Source: Acetatifactor sp.
GTDB taxonomy: Bacteria; Bacillota; Clostridia; Lachnospirales; Lachnospiraceae
Length of the DNA stretch: 8,406 nucleotides
Direction of reading: 5' to 3'
Assembly (NCBI GenBank): GCA_024699575.1
Contig: JAILPF010000529.1
Location: 1 to 8,406 of the forward strand
In this document: positions 1-5,980 of the stretch, piece by piece
Position numbering within the stretch: position 1 is the first letter of the stretch
Layout: the number at the start of each line of letters is the position of its first letter
Notes under the pieces: generated by a model
Told to the model about the DNA's origin: nothing
Databases searched by the model: none
Seen by the model: only the letters and a program-made list of their open reading frames with translations
Position numbers and translations under genes: made by a program

Positions 1-214
1 AACATGTTGCTTCGCACACACCTTAAAATCTGCTATTGAACATCAGAAAAAAGGCATTTTATCATACACGCATGTAAATAGGCGCAGCAGTTTGCACTGG
101 TATGTGAGTTTTGCAAATAACACTATGATTGCCAAAAAAGAAAATTCTTGAATGGTTTTCAGGCATTCATATCCCGTTGGACATTGCCGGCAAAAATCAG
201 AGATGATATATACA
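1..214. other. Non-coding stretch, no supported gene
   Basis: I see no convincing gene here on either strand. One plus-strand frame is open from the left edge to a TGA at 149-151 (about 49 codons), but it has no visible start, no recognisable motif and an unremarkable composition. A perfect 10-base palindrome, TTGCCGGCAA, lies at 184-193. The region sits downstream of the minus-strand pilus operon and its terminator, so it is probably an intergenic spacer. I found no tRNA, CRISPR or insertion-sequence end in it. Confidence 0.5.
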
Positions 215-256
215 AAAGCGGGGAGCCAATCGCTTAGTGCGACAGCTCCCCGTTTT
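215..256 (-). terminator. Rho-independent terminator of the pilus operon, possibly bidirectional
   Basis: CGGGGAGC (219-226) pairs perfectly with GCTCCCCG (245-252). The stem continues through a small internal loop into TCGC (230-233) with GCGA (239-242), closing on a five-base loop. The A run at 214-217 reads as a T tract on the minus strand, just after the stem, and the T run at 253-256 does the same on the plus strand. The structure abuts the stop codon of the last minus-strand pilin-like gene (stop at 257-255), so it most likely ends that operon. The symmetrical A and T flanks mean it could also stop transcription coming from the left. Confidence 0.9.
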
Positions 257-674
257 AGTGTGCTGTAATGACTTGCCAGGAAGTGATTCGATAAAAGGTA
301 TCCGTATCATTTTCAGGGTAGAGTATCTCAATTACTATTTTAAGAGACTGCAAATCAGATATAGAAATGATATAGGATTTGCTGTGACCGACTGTGGAAA
401 AGTATTCTTCGGAATCAGCGGATTCCTCGTAAATCTGGTTCAACGTATTATCGAAGGAAGCCAGAGAACGTTCGGCCTGGTTGCATGCTTCGTAATAAGC
501 AGTAGTCCGTTTGGCGATTTTGTTTGTGAGATTGTAATCGGCAATGGTAGTTGTGATAGTAAGCGCTGCAAAGCAGACAAGGCACAAAATTACAAAAATG
601 AAAAGAATAGAGGAGGAGCCGGGATTTAGATTGAAATAAACCCCTGAAGTTTTGGAAGAATATTTAGTCCGCAT
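255..674 (-). CDS. Pilus-accessory / minor pilin-like membrane protein
   Basis: This is a 139-residue protein and the last gene of the minus-strand operon. It has a polar N-terminus (residues 1-20), one strongly hydrophobic segment at about 22-45 beginning after a Gly-Ser-Ser-Ser stretch, then an extracytoplasmic domain rich in polar and acidic residues with an amphipathic, probably helical start (about 46-80). This architecture fits PilX/GspK-like or TadE-like minor pilins, but the canonical glutamate at +5 of the hydrophobic segment is absent, so processing by a prepilin peptidase is uncertain. The start overlaps the end of the preceding pilin gene by 11 bases and has an excellent AGGAGG site 7 bases upstream, which suggests translational coupling. 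Family assignment rests on architecture and neighbourhood only. Confidence 0.75.
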   Translation of the reverse strand: MRTKYSSKTSGVYFNLNPGSSSILFIFVILCLVCFAALTITTTIADYNLTNKIAKRTTAYYEACNQAERSLASFDNTLNQIYEESADSEEYFSTVGHSKSYIISISDLQSLKIVIEILYPENDTDTFYRITSWQVITAH

Positions 675-1071
675 ATGTCATCCTCCTTTTTGCAACGTGA
701 TGTATCAGGTTCAGCTGATAAATGGGCTTGGTTGGGGTCTGCAAATCAATGACTGAAATGCAGGCTTCAATCAAATCTGCTTCGGAAGAGGGGGCAGAGG
801 TTAGTATAGCACTAAAACAGGCAGTTTCCTCAGAACATTTTTCCCAGTTTGTGTCAAAATACAAGCTGGTTTTTTCGGGGGAACCTTCTGTAGCAAGCCA
901 ATATTCCGCAAGGTTTTGTGCTTCAATTACCGCATGATTTTGGTTGACGGACAAAACACTCTTCAAATGAGCTTTAGAAAACAGTTTGATGCATACAGTA
1001 CTTGCCATTGCAAAAAAAAGGATGACAAGAATCAATTCCATCAAAAGAATTCCGGATTTAGAATGTCTCAT
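664..1071 (-). CDS. Type IV prepilin-like protein
   Basis: This 135-residue protein has a classic class III (type IV) prepilin leader. A short basic N-terminus (MRHSKSG) ends in Gly7 and is followed by ILLMELILVILFF, which places the conserved Glu at +5 (Glu12) inside a hydrophobic segment (about 8-30). In the known family, prepilin peptidase cuts after that glycine, and the hydrophobic helix packs into the pilus or pseudopilus core. The mature domain is small (about 105 residues) and holds three cysteines (in KCSEETAC and EACIS contexts), so a disulphide is possible. The ribosome binding site AAGGAG lies 9 bases before the ATG. It is the only protein of the four small ones with an unmistakable pilin signal. 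Major versus minor pilin cannot be decided from sequence alone, although the small globular part and position among accessory genes suggest a minor one. Confidence 0.88.
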   Translation of the reverse strand: MRHSKSGILLMELILVILFFAMASTVCIKLFSKAHLKSVLSVNQNHAVIEAQNLAEYWLATEGSPEKTSLYFDTNWEKCSEETACFSAILTSAPSSEADLIEACISVIDLQTPTKPIYQLNLIHHVAKRRMTYAD

Positions 1072-1090
1072 GCCTGATAGCTCCTTTCCG

Positions 1091-1603
1091 CTATTCGCTA
1101 CGAGTTGAAATCAGTATTTCCTGGGATTTTCCTCCCGGGGTGGAAAGCTGTACAGAGATCAAGTGCTCGGATATCCGGCGCAGTTGAAAGGAGTCCAGCG
1201 GGAAAATATCCTGACCGGCACCTGGCGGATTATCACCTAGTGAAGCACTCGTTTTGGTCAACAATTCCTTCAAATGTCCGTCATAAAAATACAGATAAGT
1301 GTAATATTCTTCTTCATCAATAACCTGTGACAATAGCAGTGCAGATGTATTGTCAAAGGAAACGATGGAGATAGGATGTTCAATAACAGCTCCATTGGAG
1401 GTGGCGGTACAATCATTTTGTCGTATTTTTTCATTGATAAAAGCTACAGCCGCTCTTGTGCTGTAATTATTTCGCATATCGTTTACCGTGTGCTGATAAA
1501 CATCGGCACCAATCAACACCAATGAAAGCGTGGACACGGCAAATATGCCAAACAAGGTTAAAACGAACAGAATATCGACAATATAATGTTGTTTATGTTT
1601 CAT
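1091..1603 (-). CDS. Pilus-operon membrane protein, DUF4860-like
   Basis: This is a 170-residue protein with a short basic, histidine-containing N-terminus, one membrane segment at about 10-32 and an extracytoplasmic domain. The N-terminal pattern (Val-Asp-Ile-Leu-Phe-Val-Leu, then LIGADVYQ) and the following NNYSTRAAVAFINEKIRQND stretch match my memory of the DUF4860 family of Firmicutes proteins that travel with pilus genes. I could not check this. The body reads as mainly beta (ISIVSFDN, ALLLSQVI, YTYLYFYDGHLKELL, a late IRRISEHLISVQLS-type strand), as in the globular heads of minor pilins. There is no Gly-cut-plus-Glu5 prepilin motif. A GAGGT site 8 bases upstream supports the ATG. It lies 12 bases after the upstream gene and 19 bases before the next one, so it is co-transcribed. 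The molecular role is unknown. Confidence 0.8.
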   Translation of the reverse strand: MKHKQHYIVDILFVLTLFGIFAVSTLSLVLIGADVYQHTVNDMRNNYSTRAAVAFINEKIRQNDCTATSNGAVIEHPISIVSFDNTSALLLSQVIDEEEYYTYLYFYDGHLKELLTKTSASLGDNPPGAGQDIFPLDSFQLRRISEHLISVQLSTPGGKSQEILISTRSE

Positions 1604-1615
1604 TTGCGATTACCT

Positions 1616-1960
1616 CTATTTAATGGTTTCATTGGTTTTTCTGATTACAGTCACATCAGGTGGCAGGTTACTGCCGTAGAAAGTATAATCAATCCAGAAT
1701 AAATTAGTATTATAAGTTAAACCGTAGTGTTCCGTCAGATATTTTAAGGATGGGGGATACATTCCCTCCACGGCATAGCATTGCACAATGCTTCTTTCCA
1801 AGGCGTTTTCCAGACTCTCTTGCTGCTTTGAAATTGTGGTAGAATCAACAAAATGAACACCGAGAATAAGAAAAATAAGGAATGCACAGGATATAGCAAA
1901 TATAAAAATTTTAATACCCGAACCTGCGTAGGATGGGCGTGTCTGCTCAAATCGATTCAT
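1616..1960 (-). CDS. Small membrane pilin-like protein with YPPSLKYL motif
   Basis: This 114-residue protein has about 15 polar residues, one membrane segment (about 16-38), a helical stretch after the membrane (about 45-62), then CYAVEGMYPPSLKYLTEHYGL (about 61-81) and a short beta-like tail. The 'Cys-Tyr-Ala-x-Glu-Gly-x-Tyr-Pro-Pro-Ser-Leu-x-Tyr-Leu' pattern resembles the region of type II/IV pilin folds where the helix turns into the first loop (many pilins have a YP-x-L stretch there). I also recall similar short hypothetical proteins in Clostridia pilus clusters. The +5 glutamate of a true prepilin is missing. An AAGG site 7 bases upstream supports this start. It follows the GspF-like gene by 22 bases. 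I call it a pilus component from architecture and context; no specific family is claimed. Confidence 0.78.
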   Translation of the reverse strand: MNRFEQTRPSYAGSGIKIFIFAISCAFLIFLILGVHFVDSTTISKQQESLENALERSIVQCYAVEGMYPPSLKYLTEHYGLTYNTNLFWIDYTFYGSNLPPDVTVIRKTNETIK

Positions 1961-1982
1961 AATAATTCCTTTCAGATAGATA

Positions 1983-3029
1983 TCATCCGATACTGGTCAT
2001 TATACCCATGAGAGGCAGTATGACTGAGAGTAGAATCAGTCCGACAATTCCGGATAAAATAATGACAAGTGTGGGTTCCAGCAAGGAGATTAATGTCTGT
2101 ATTTTCCGGTCGCCGGAATGCTCATATTGTACGGCAATTTTAGACAGTACTCTGTCGGCGTTGCCACTGGTAAAACCGACCAGAATCATTTGCGAATAGA
2201 GATTGTTAAAAAGTTTGGCCTGTGTTAATGCCTCGGCAAGGTTCATGCCGGATTTAAGATAGTCGATACAGGAATCTATTTTCTTTTGCATTTGTTCATG
2301 ACTGACAAGCTGTTTGACAACATCGAGACTAACGTAGGTATCCATACCACTTTTCAAGCAAAGTGCAAGTCCGCTGGCAAAGCGTTGCCTTGCCACATCA
2401 TCATAATAGCTTTTGGTGAGAGGAAATGCTTTCCATATTCCGGTAAAGAAAAGTCTGCCCGTTGAGGTCCTGGTAAGAAACAGATAGAGAACAACAAACA
2501 GAATAACAAATATCAACAGAACAAAGGAATAACGGTTCAAACGGTAACCGAGACGTAGCAATGCAGCGGCAAATCCGTTCATCTCGCTTCCAAGTTCTGC
2601 AAAAACCTGTTGGAATACCGGAAGAACCCGACTTATGAGAATAAAGATAACAACGAACATCATGGCAATCATAATGAGTGGATAGGATACAGCACTTCTG
2701 ATAGCTTCAGACAGTTCCACTTCTTTTTCATAATAGTCTGCGAGAGAAAGCATACAGATATCCAGATTGCCGGATTCTTCGCCCATGGCAACAGTCCGGA
2801 TTACATAATCGGGAAAGACCCCTGTGCATTCTAGGGCTTTGTGAAAGGGTTCACCCTGGTCACAGACCTTTGATATTTGTTCCAAAAGGACTTTTCCGTC
2901 TGTGGAAGTGTTGTCCTTTAGCATGATGGCAATTCCGTTTAATGGGGAGATGCCGGACTGAAATAAGAGAGCGGTCTGATTGCAGAAAGATGCAATTTCT
3001 TCATTTGATAATTTTTTTGCCTGTCTCAT
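1983..3029 (-). CDS. GspF/PilC/ComGB-type inner-membrane platform protein
   Basis: This 348-residue protein is the membrane platform that couples the cytoplasmic assembly ATPase to pilin polymerisation in type IV pilus, type II secretion and Com machines. It shows the expected duplicated T2SSF domain: copy one at about 10-135 with the signature GEESGNLD (83-90), and copy two at about 212-340 with the weaker match GFTSGNAD (285-292). Three membrane segments lie at about 115-137, 167-187 and 318-343, the usual topology. Length is close to ComGB (shorter than the roughly 400-residue PilC/GspF). The start ATG has AGGAG 6 bases upstream, and that site overlaps the stop codon of the transglutaminase-like gene (9-base gap). 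No GspE/PilB-type ATPase gene lies beside it in this window, which is unusual because the two are normally adjacent. Whether the system makes pili, secretes protein or takes up DNA is open. Confidence 0.93.
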   Translation of the reverse strand: MRQAKKLSNEEIASFCNQTALLFQSGISPLNGIAIMLKDNTSTDGKVLLEQISKVCDQGEPFHKALECTGVFPDYVIRTVAMGEESGNLDICMLSLADYYEKEVELSEAIRSAVSYPLIMIAMMFVVIFILISRVLPVFQQVFAELGSEMNGFAAALLRLGYRLNRYSFVLLIFVILFVVLYLFLTRTSTGRLFFTGIWKAFPLTKSYYDDVARQRFASGLALCLKSGMDTYVSLDVVKQLVSHEQMQKKIDSCIDYLKSGMNLAEALTQAKLFNNLYSQMILVGFTSGNADRVLSKIAVQYEHSGDRKIQTLISLLEPTLVIILSGIVGLILLSVILPLMGIMTSIG

Positions 3030-3038
3030 AGTAGACTC

Positions 3039-4028
3039 CTAATACATTTTCTGTATTACATAGTTGGTTCCGTCGCCGATAAACTTTTTTAGTATACGTT
3101 CTTCTGTATTGGCACCGAAGGTGGGATCGACCAGCGTCCACCCGGTGCCGTCAAATTCAATAATGCCGTTGAGCCATCCTATATCTTCCACATAGACACT
3201 GATCCAGGCGTGATAGGCATCCTTGGCATAGCCGATTTCCAGACGTGTCGGGATACATTGGCTGCGAAGCATAGCAGCCATTACAGCGGCGTAATCAAGG
3301 CAGATGCCGGTGCAGGACTGCAGGATTTCATCCACATCAGTGGTATACCCTACGGGCGGGTCTTCGGCTTTCGCGTAGTCATAGGTGATGCTTGAGGTAA
3401 TATAGTCATAGATAAGCGTAACTGTCTCTAAATCGGTTGTGGCTTCCTGAACAAGCTCAGCTCCCTTTGCGACAGTCAAACTGGAGGAATTAAAGTTCAC
3501 ATACTGATTGGGATAAAGATATGGTAAAAATTCGTCAGCAATTTCGACGGTTATTTCGGCATATAGGCAGGTCGAATAGCTGGTTCCTTCAATGTTTTCG
3601 TAGATGGTCACGGTGTAATTGCCATTGCCGGAGGAGAGAGGAAAAGTTTCCGGTCCGGGACCATGAAGGTCATAGGTGTAGACAACCTCATCAGGACCGA
3701 TGATGCGCAATTTCACCTTGGGACAATCCCCGATATAACCGGCGCAGACATATCCCTGATCTGTGTGGGAATGATCAATATAAGCTACAGCATTGCTGGT
3801 TACATCAATGCCGTCAGCTACCGGAACCAGACATACGGGTTCGTGGGCTTCACGTACGTGACTGTCTGCAGGAGTCATAGTGACTGCGATATCGACAGGC
3901 AGATCCTGCATGGCCGGATCCTTATTGACCGGCGCTTTTTTGGGCACAGTGTCAAAAGCATTCCACAGCAAAGGGAATGCAATGATAATCAACAATGAGA
4001 GCAAAACAAGTACCAATTTGCGATTCAT
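3039..4028 (-). CDS. Secreted or membrane-anchored transglutaminase-like protein
   Basis: This 329-residue protein (ATG at 4028) has an N-terminal basic stretch and hydrophobic segment (about residues 4-22) that is a signal peptide or anchor, a middle region of beta character (about 45-165), and a C-terminal transglutaminase-like core. The catalytic triad is visible: Cys in SCTGICLDYAAVMAAMLR (Cys243), His in DAYHAWISVYV (His273) and Asp in WTLVDPTFGAN (Asp301). In the known superfamily these domains are transglutaminases or, in bacteria often, cysteine proteases or peptidoglycan/peptide hydrolases. I chose ATG 4028 over an in-frame GTG four codons upstream because AGGCGGTGA (4045-4037), a near-perfect ribosome binding site, sits 8 bases before the ATG and would overlap the GTG. 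It is the first gene of the pilus-like operon, so I infer a role in processing, cross-linking or wall passage of the pilus; the substrate is unknown. Confidence 0.88.
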   Translation of the reverse strand: MNRKLVLVLLSLLIIIAFPLLWNAFDTVPKKAPVNKDPAMQDLPVDIAVTMTPADSHVREAHEPVCLVPVADGIDVTSNAVAYIDHSHTDQGYVCAGYIGDCPKVKLRIIGPDEVVYTYDLHGPGPETFPLSSGNGNYTVTIYENIEGTSYSTCLYAEITVEIADEFLPYLYPNQYVNFNSSSLTVAKGAELVQEATTDLETVTLIYDYITSSITYDYAKAEDPPVGYTTDVDEILQSCTGICLDYAAVMAAMLRSQCIPTRLEIGYAKDAYHAWISVYVEDIGWLNGIIEFDGTGWTLVDPTFGANTEERILKKFIGDGTNYVIQKMY

Positions 4029-4036
4029 TTCGTTTG

Positions 4037-4045
4037 TCACCGCCT
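4037..4045 (-). promoter_or_regulatory. Ribosome binding site that decides the transglutaminase start
   Basis: On the minus strand this reads AGGCGGTGA, eight of nine matches to AGGAGGTGA, ending 8 bases before ATG 4028. The alternative GTG codon (4040-4038) lies inside this element and would have no usable site of its own. This is why I shorten the gene by four codons. Confidence 0.75.
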
Positions 4046-4087
4046 AACCAATCAAAACCTGTGAGCGCCTAGTTATCGTTTGATATT

Positions 4088-4115
4088 ATTATAATGGAAA
4101 GCGTATAAATTGCAA
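4088..4115 (-). promoter_or_regulatory. Putative sigma-A promoter of the pilus-like operon
   Basis: Reading the minus strand, TTGCAA (4115-4110) is followed after 16 bases by a perfect TATAAT (4093-4088). The -10 is consensus; the -35 matches 4 of 6. It would start transcription near 4081, giving a leader of about 50 bases before ATG 4028. It is the best candidate in the divergent gap, but I have no expression evidence. Confidence 0.55.
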
Positions 4116-4142
4116 AGTTTATTTTGCTGGGGATGAATGTCA

Positions 4143-4165
4143 GACAATCTTATAAATTGGTTGTC
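4143..4165. promoter_or_regulatory. Imperfect dyad overlapping the polysaccharide promoter, possible operator
   Basis: GACAATC (4143-4149) and GGTTGTC (4159-4165) form an inverted repeat with six of seven positions matching, separated by nine AT-rich bases (TTATAAATT). The right arm covers the -35 hexamer of the plus-strand promoter, a position typical of a repressor site. Such a short, imperfect repeat can arise by chance in AT-rich DNA, so this is suggestive only. Confidence 0.3.
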
Positions 4166-4190
4166 AAATCAAGGGGATTAATGATAGAAT
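4161..4190 (+). promoter_or_regulatory. Putative sigma-A promoter of the polysaccharide operon
   Basis: TTGTCA (4161-4166, 5 of 6 to consensus) is followed after 18 bases by TAGAAT (4185-4190, 5 of 6). Transcription would begin near 4197, leaving a leader of roughly 25 bases with the AAAGG ribosome binding site at 4209-4213, 8 bases before the ATG at 4222. Spacing and match are good for a vegetative promoter. Confidence 0.6.
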
Positions 4191-4221
4191 TATAGTATCA
4201 CAATAGAGAAAGGCGAAAAAG

Positions 4222-5022
4222 ATGGGTGAAATCATTTCGTTTTACAGAAGCGACAATCAGATGATGAACGATGCGATTGATCGCGTGGTAGTTGAAATTT
4301 ATAAAAAGAAACGACAAAGCGGAGACAGAACCTTCTTGATGACCGGCTGCAGCAGCGGATGTGGGACGACAACAAATGCAATTAATCTATCAATTGCATT
4401 GTCTGTGGCAGGCTGGAAGACGGTTCTGTTGGACTGTGACCTGAGAAAGGGAGCGAAATATAAAAGACTAAGCGAAAATATCAGAATCGGTCTGGGAGAT
4501 TATCTGTCTACAGCAGAGAGAGAATTGCAGCTGGATGATATTATTTATCCGACTAACTATCCTACACTGGATTACATCCCGTGCGGACATTCTTCCGGAA
4601 GCCCGATTACTCTCTTCTGCACGGTGAAGATGGAACAGCTGATTGACGAACTGGAAAAGGAGTATGATTATATTTTACTGGACTTCCCATCCATCAATGC
4701 AGTGTCAGATGCGGATATCCTGATACCGAGAGTGGATGATACCATTCTGGTGCTTGGATTTGGAATGACTTCCAAGAAACAGTTGACGGAAGCCAAACGC
4801 AAGGTGGAAGAATTCCCGGATAAGTATATAGGACTGTTGATTAACAGAGTGGAATTTGCCCAGTATAGAAATGCCATTCGTGATTATGATTATTTCCGTC
4901 AGGCAAATCTGAAAAAACGCTATAAGCGTCAGATGAAGGGACGGGTAAAAGGAAGAGTGAAAAAAGCTGGGAAAGTACCCAAGGTGAAAAAGGCTAAAAA
5001 AGTCAAGAAGGAGAAAAAATGA
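4222..5022 (+). CDS. CpsD/CapB-like tyrosine-kinase-family P-loop protein with a lysine-less Walker A
   Basis: This 266-residue protein has the fold and landmarks of bacterial tyrosine kinases (CpsD/CapB/YwqD) that pair with a Wzz-type membrane partner to control capsule or exopolysaccharide length. Visible are a helical N-terminus (about 10-30), Walker A region TGCSSGCGTTTNAINL (41-56), Walker A' LLDCDLRKG (69-77) and Walker B YILLDFPS (150-157). Aligned on the Asn-Leu that follows the loop, the invariant P-loop lysine is Thr49 (codon ACG; AAG would encode Lys), and no other lysine lies in the loop. The C-terminus has a few tyrosines (215-234, including YDYF) but ends in an extreme basic tail: 21 of residues 231-266 are Lys or Arg. 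Family members usually end in a tyrosine cluster. It may be a pseudokinase, a scaffold, or a divergent nucleotide binder. The stop overlaps the next start (ATGA). Confidence 0.9.
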   Translation: MGEIISFYRSDNQMMNDAIDRVVVEIYKKKRQSGDRTFLMTGCSSGCGTTTNAINLSIALSVAGWKTVLLDCDLRKGAKYKRLSENIRIGLGDYLSTAERELQLDDIIYPTNYPTLDYIPCGHSSGSPITLFCTVKMEQLIDELEKEYDYILLDFPSINAVSDADILIPRVDDTILVLGFGMTSKKQLTEAKRKVEEFPDKYIGLLINRVEFAQYRNAIRDYDYFRQANLKKRYKRQMKGRVKGRVKKAGKVPKVKKAKKVKKEKK

Positions 5023-5966
5023 GAGTGATTTATAAAAAGAGCATCTGGGTGATAGCAGGAGTTCTTCTCCTTGTAAGCAGTATAAAAACAGATGTCCGCG
5101 CATTCTCCAAGTCCAGAGTCATGATAGAGGATTACAGACTGGAGGGCGATATTTTAAAGGGCGGCGAGGAGACAGTACTCACTATGACTGTCAAAAATGC
5201 AAGTGACAACTCTACGGCACAAAATATATTAATTTCCGGTCAGGGACAGGATAACCTGGTATATCCGGTATACGGCTCCTCCAACCAGATGTATGTGGAA
5301 CAGTTGGGACCGGGAGAGAGCGAAGAAGTTTCCATCCGATTGCGGGCAGTGGAGGGAATCCGGTATGACAGTGTAAGTTATGCGGTGAATCTGATGTTTA
5401 GTGACGAGACCTATTCGGATAACTATACTTCAGCCATCTTGCAGCTTCCGGTCTCCAGAGAGAGTATTCTGGTTGTGAACGATTACTCAGCACCGGAGAG
5501 CGCTTATCAGAATGTAAAGGCACGTATCAGCGCAAGCTTTTCCAATCAGGGAATCGGGGATATGTATAATGTCGTGATGCATGTGGAAGGTGTGGATGGC
5601 GATAAGGAGTTGGATGGACTCAGCGTGGATGCACTTGCCGGTGGGGAGAGTAGCTTCGTTGAAACATACATATCTTTCTCTGAGATTGGCAGACAGGATA
5701 TCAAAGTCTATTTTACATATGATGATGAGCAGGGAAATCAGGTTGTTTCGGAGGACAAACATTTTACTATCACAGTCAATGAACCCAGAAACAGCGAAGT
5801 GGCAGGTAACGAAGCATTGAAGCAGGGCGGAACTGTACAGGAGAGCGAACTTCAGAACGTCGAGGAGGTGGCACAACTGGAACTTGTTCGAGGAATACTG
5901 ATTGCTGTTATCTGTGTCATCAGTTTGGGCATTCTAGTTCGCTACAGACGTAAGAAAAACAGATAG
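5019..5966 (+). CDS. Secreted membrane-anchored protein with two CARDB-like Ig domains
   Basis: This 315-residue protein has a signal peptide (basic start, hydrophobic core about 9-21, likely cut after VRA at 28), two successive beta-rich domains (about 33-145 and 150-255), an acidic/polar linker (about 256-287), a membrane segment (about 289-308) and a short strongly basic cytosolic end (RYRRKKNR). Each domain has the pattern of CARDB/COG1361-type Ig-like modules: 'G(G/D)E...LTMTVKNAS...AQNI', then 'LGPGESEEVSIRLR', and again 'VKARISASFSNQG...MYNVVMHV' with 'LAGGESSFVETYISF'. Such domains in other proteins are extracellular spacers or adhesion modules; no enzymatic motif is visible. It overlaps the kinase-like gene (ATGA) and is followed 14 bases later by the Wzz-like gene. 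I infer an outer-face partner of the polymerisation/export complex. The exact role is unknown. Confidence 0.85.
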   Translation: MRVIYKKSIWVIAGVLLLVSSIKTDVRAFSKSRVMIEDYRLEGDILKGGEETVLTMTVKNASDNSTAQNILISGQGQDNLVYPVYGSSNQMYVEQLGPGESEEVSIRLRAVEGIRYDSVSYAVNLMFSDETYSDNYTSAILQLPVSRESILVVNDYSAPESAYQNVKARISASFSNQGIGDMYNVVMHVEGVDGDKELDGLSVDALAGGESSFVETYISFSEIGRQDIKVYFTYDDEQGNQVVSEDKHFTITVNEPRNSEVAGNEALKQGGTVQESELQNVEEVAQLELVRGILIAVICVISLGILVRYRRKKNR

Positions 5967-5980
5967 AGGAGACTGGAAGC

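Noticed and set aside
1..8. Palindrome AACATGTT at the very start of the window
   Set aside because: An eight-base palindrome is expected by chance. I saw no longer fold-back copy near the left end comparable to the one at the right end.
2..151. Open plus-strand frame of about 49 codons running in from the left edge
   Set aside because: It has no start in the window, no motif I recognise and no ribosome binding site to judge. An open stretch of this length is common by chance.
184..193. Perfect palindrome TTGCCGGCAA near the pilus terminator
   Set aside because: Ten bases is short, it stands alone with no promoter or second copy nearby, and it is likely chance.
3663..3998. Open plus-strand frame of 111 codons opposite the transglutaminase-like gene
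   Set aside because: It is the antisense shadow of a gene with an intact catalytic triad and a strong ribosome binding site. The plus-strand product has no domain pattern.
4705..5103. Minus-strand frame of 132 codons opposite the kinase-like gene
   Set aside because: It mirrors the lysine-rich tail (giving Phe/Leu/Ser runs) and has no independent motif, so it is a shadow frame.
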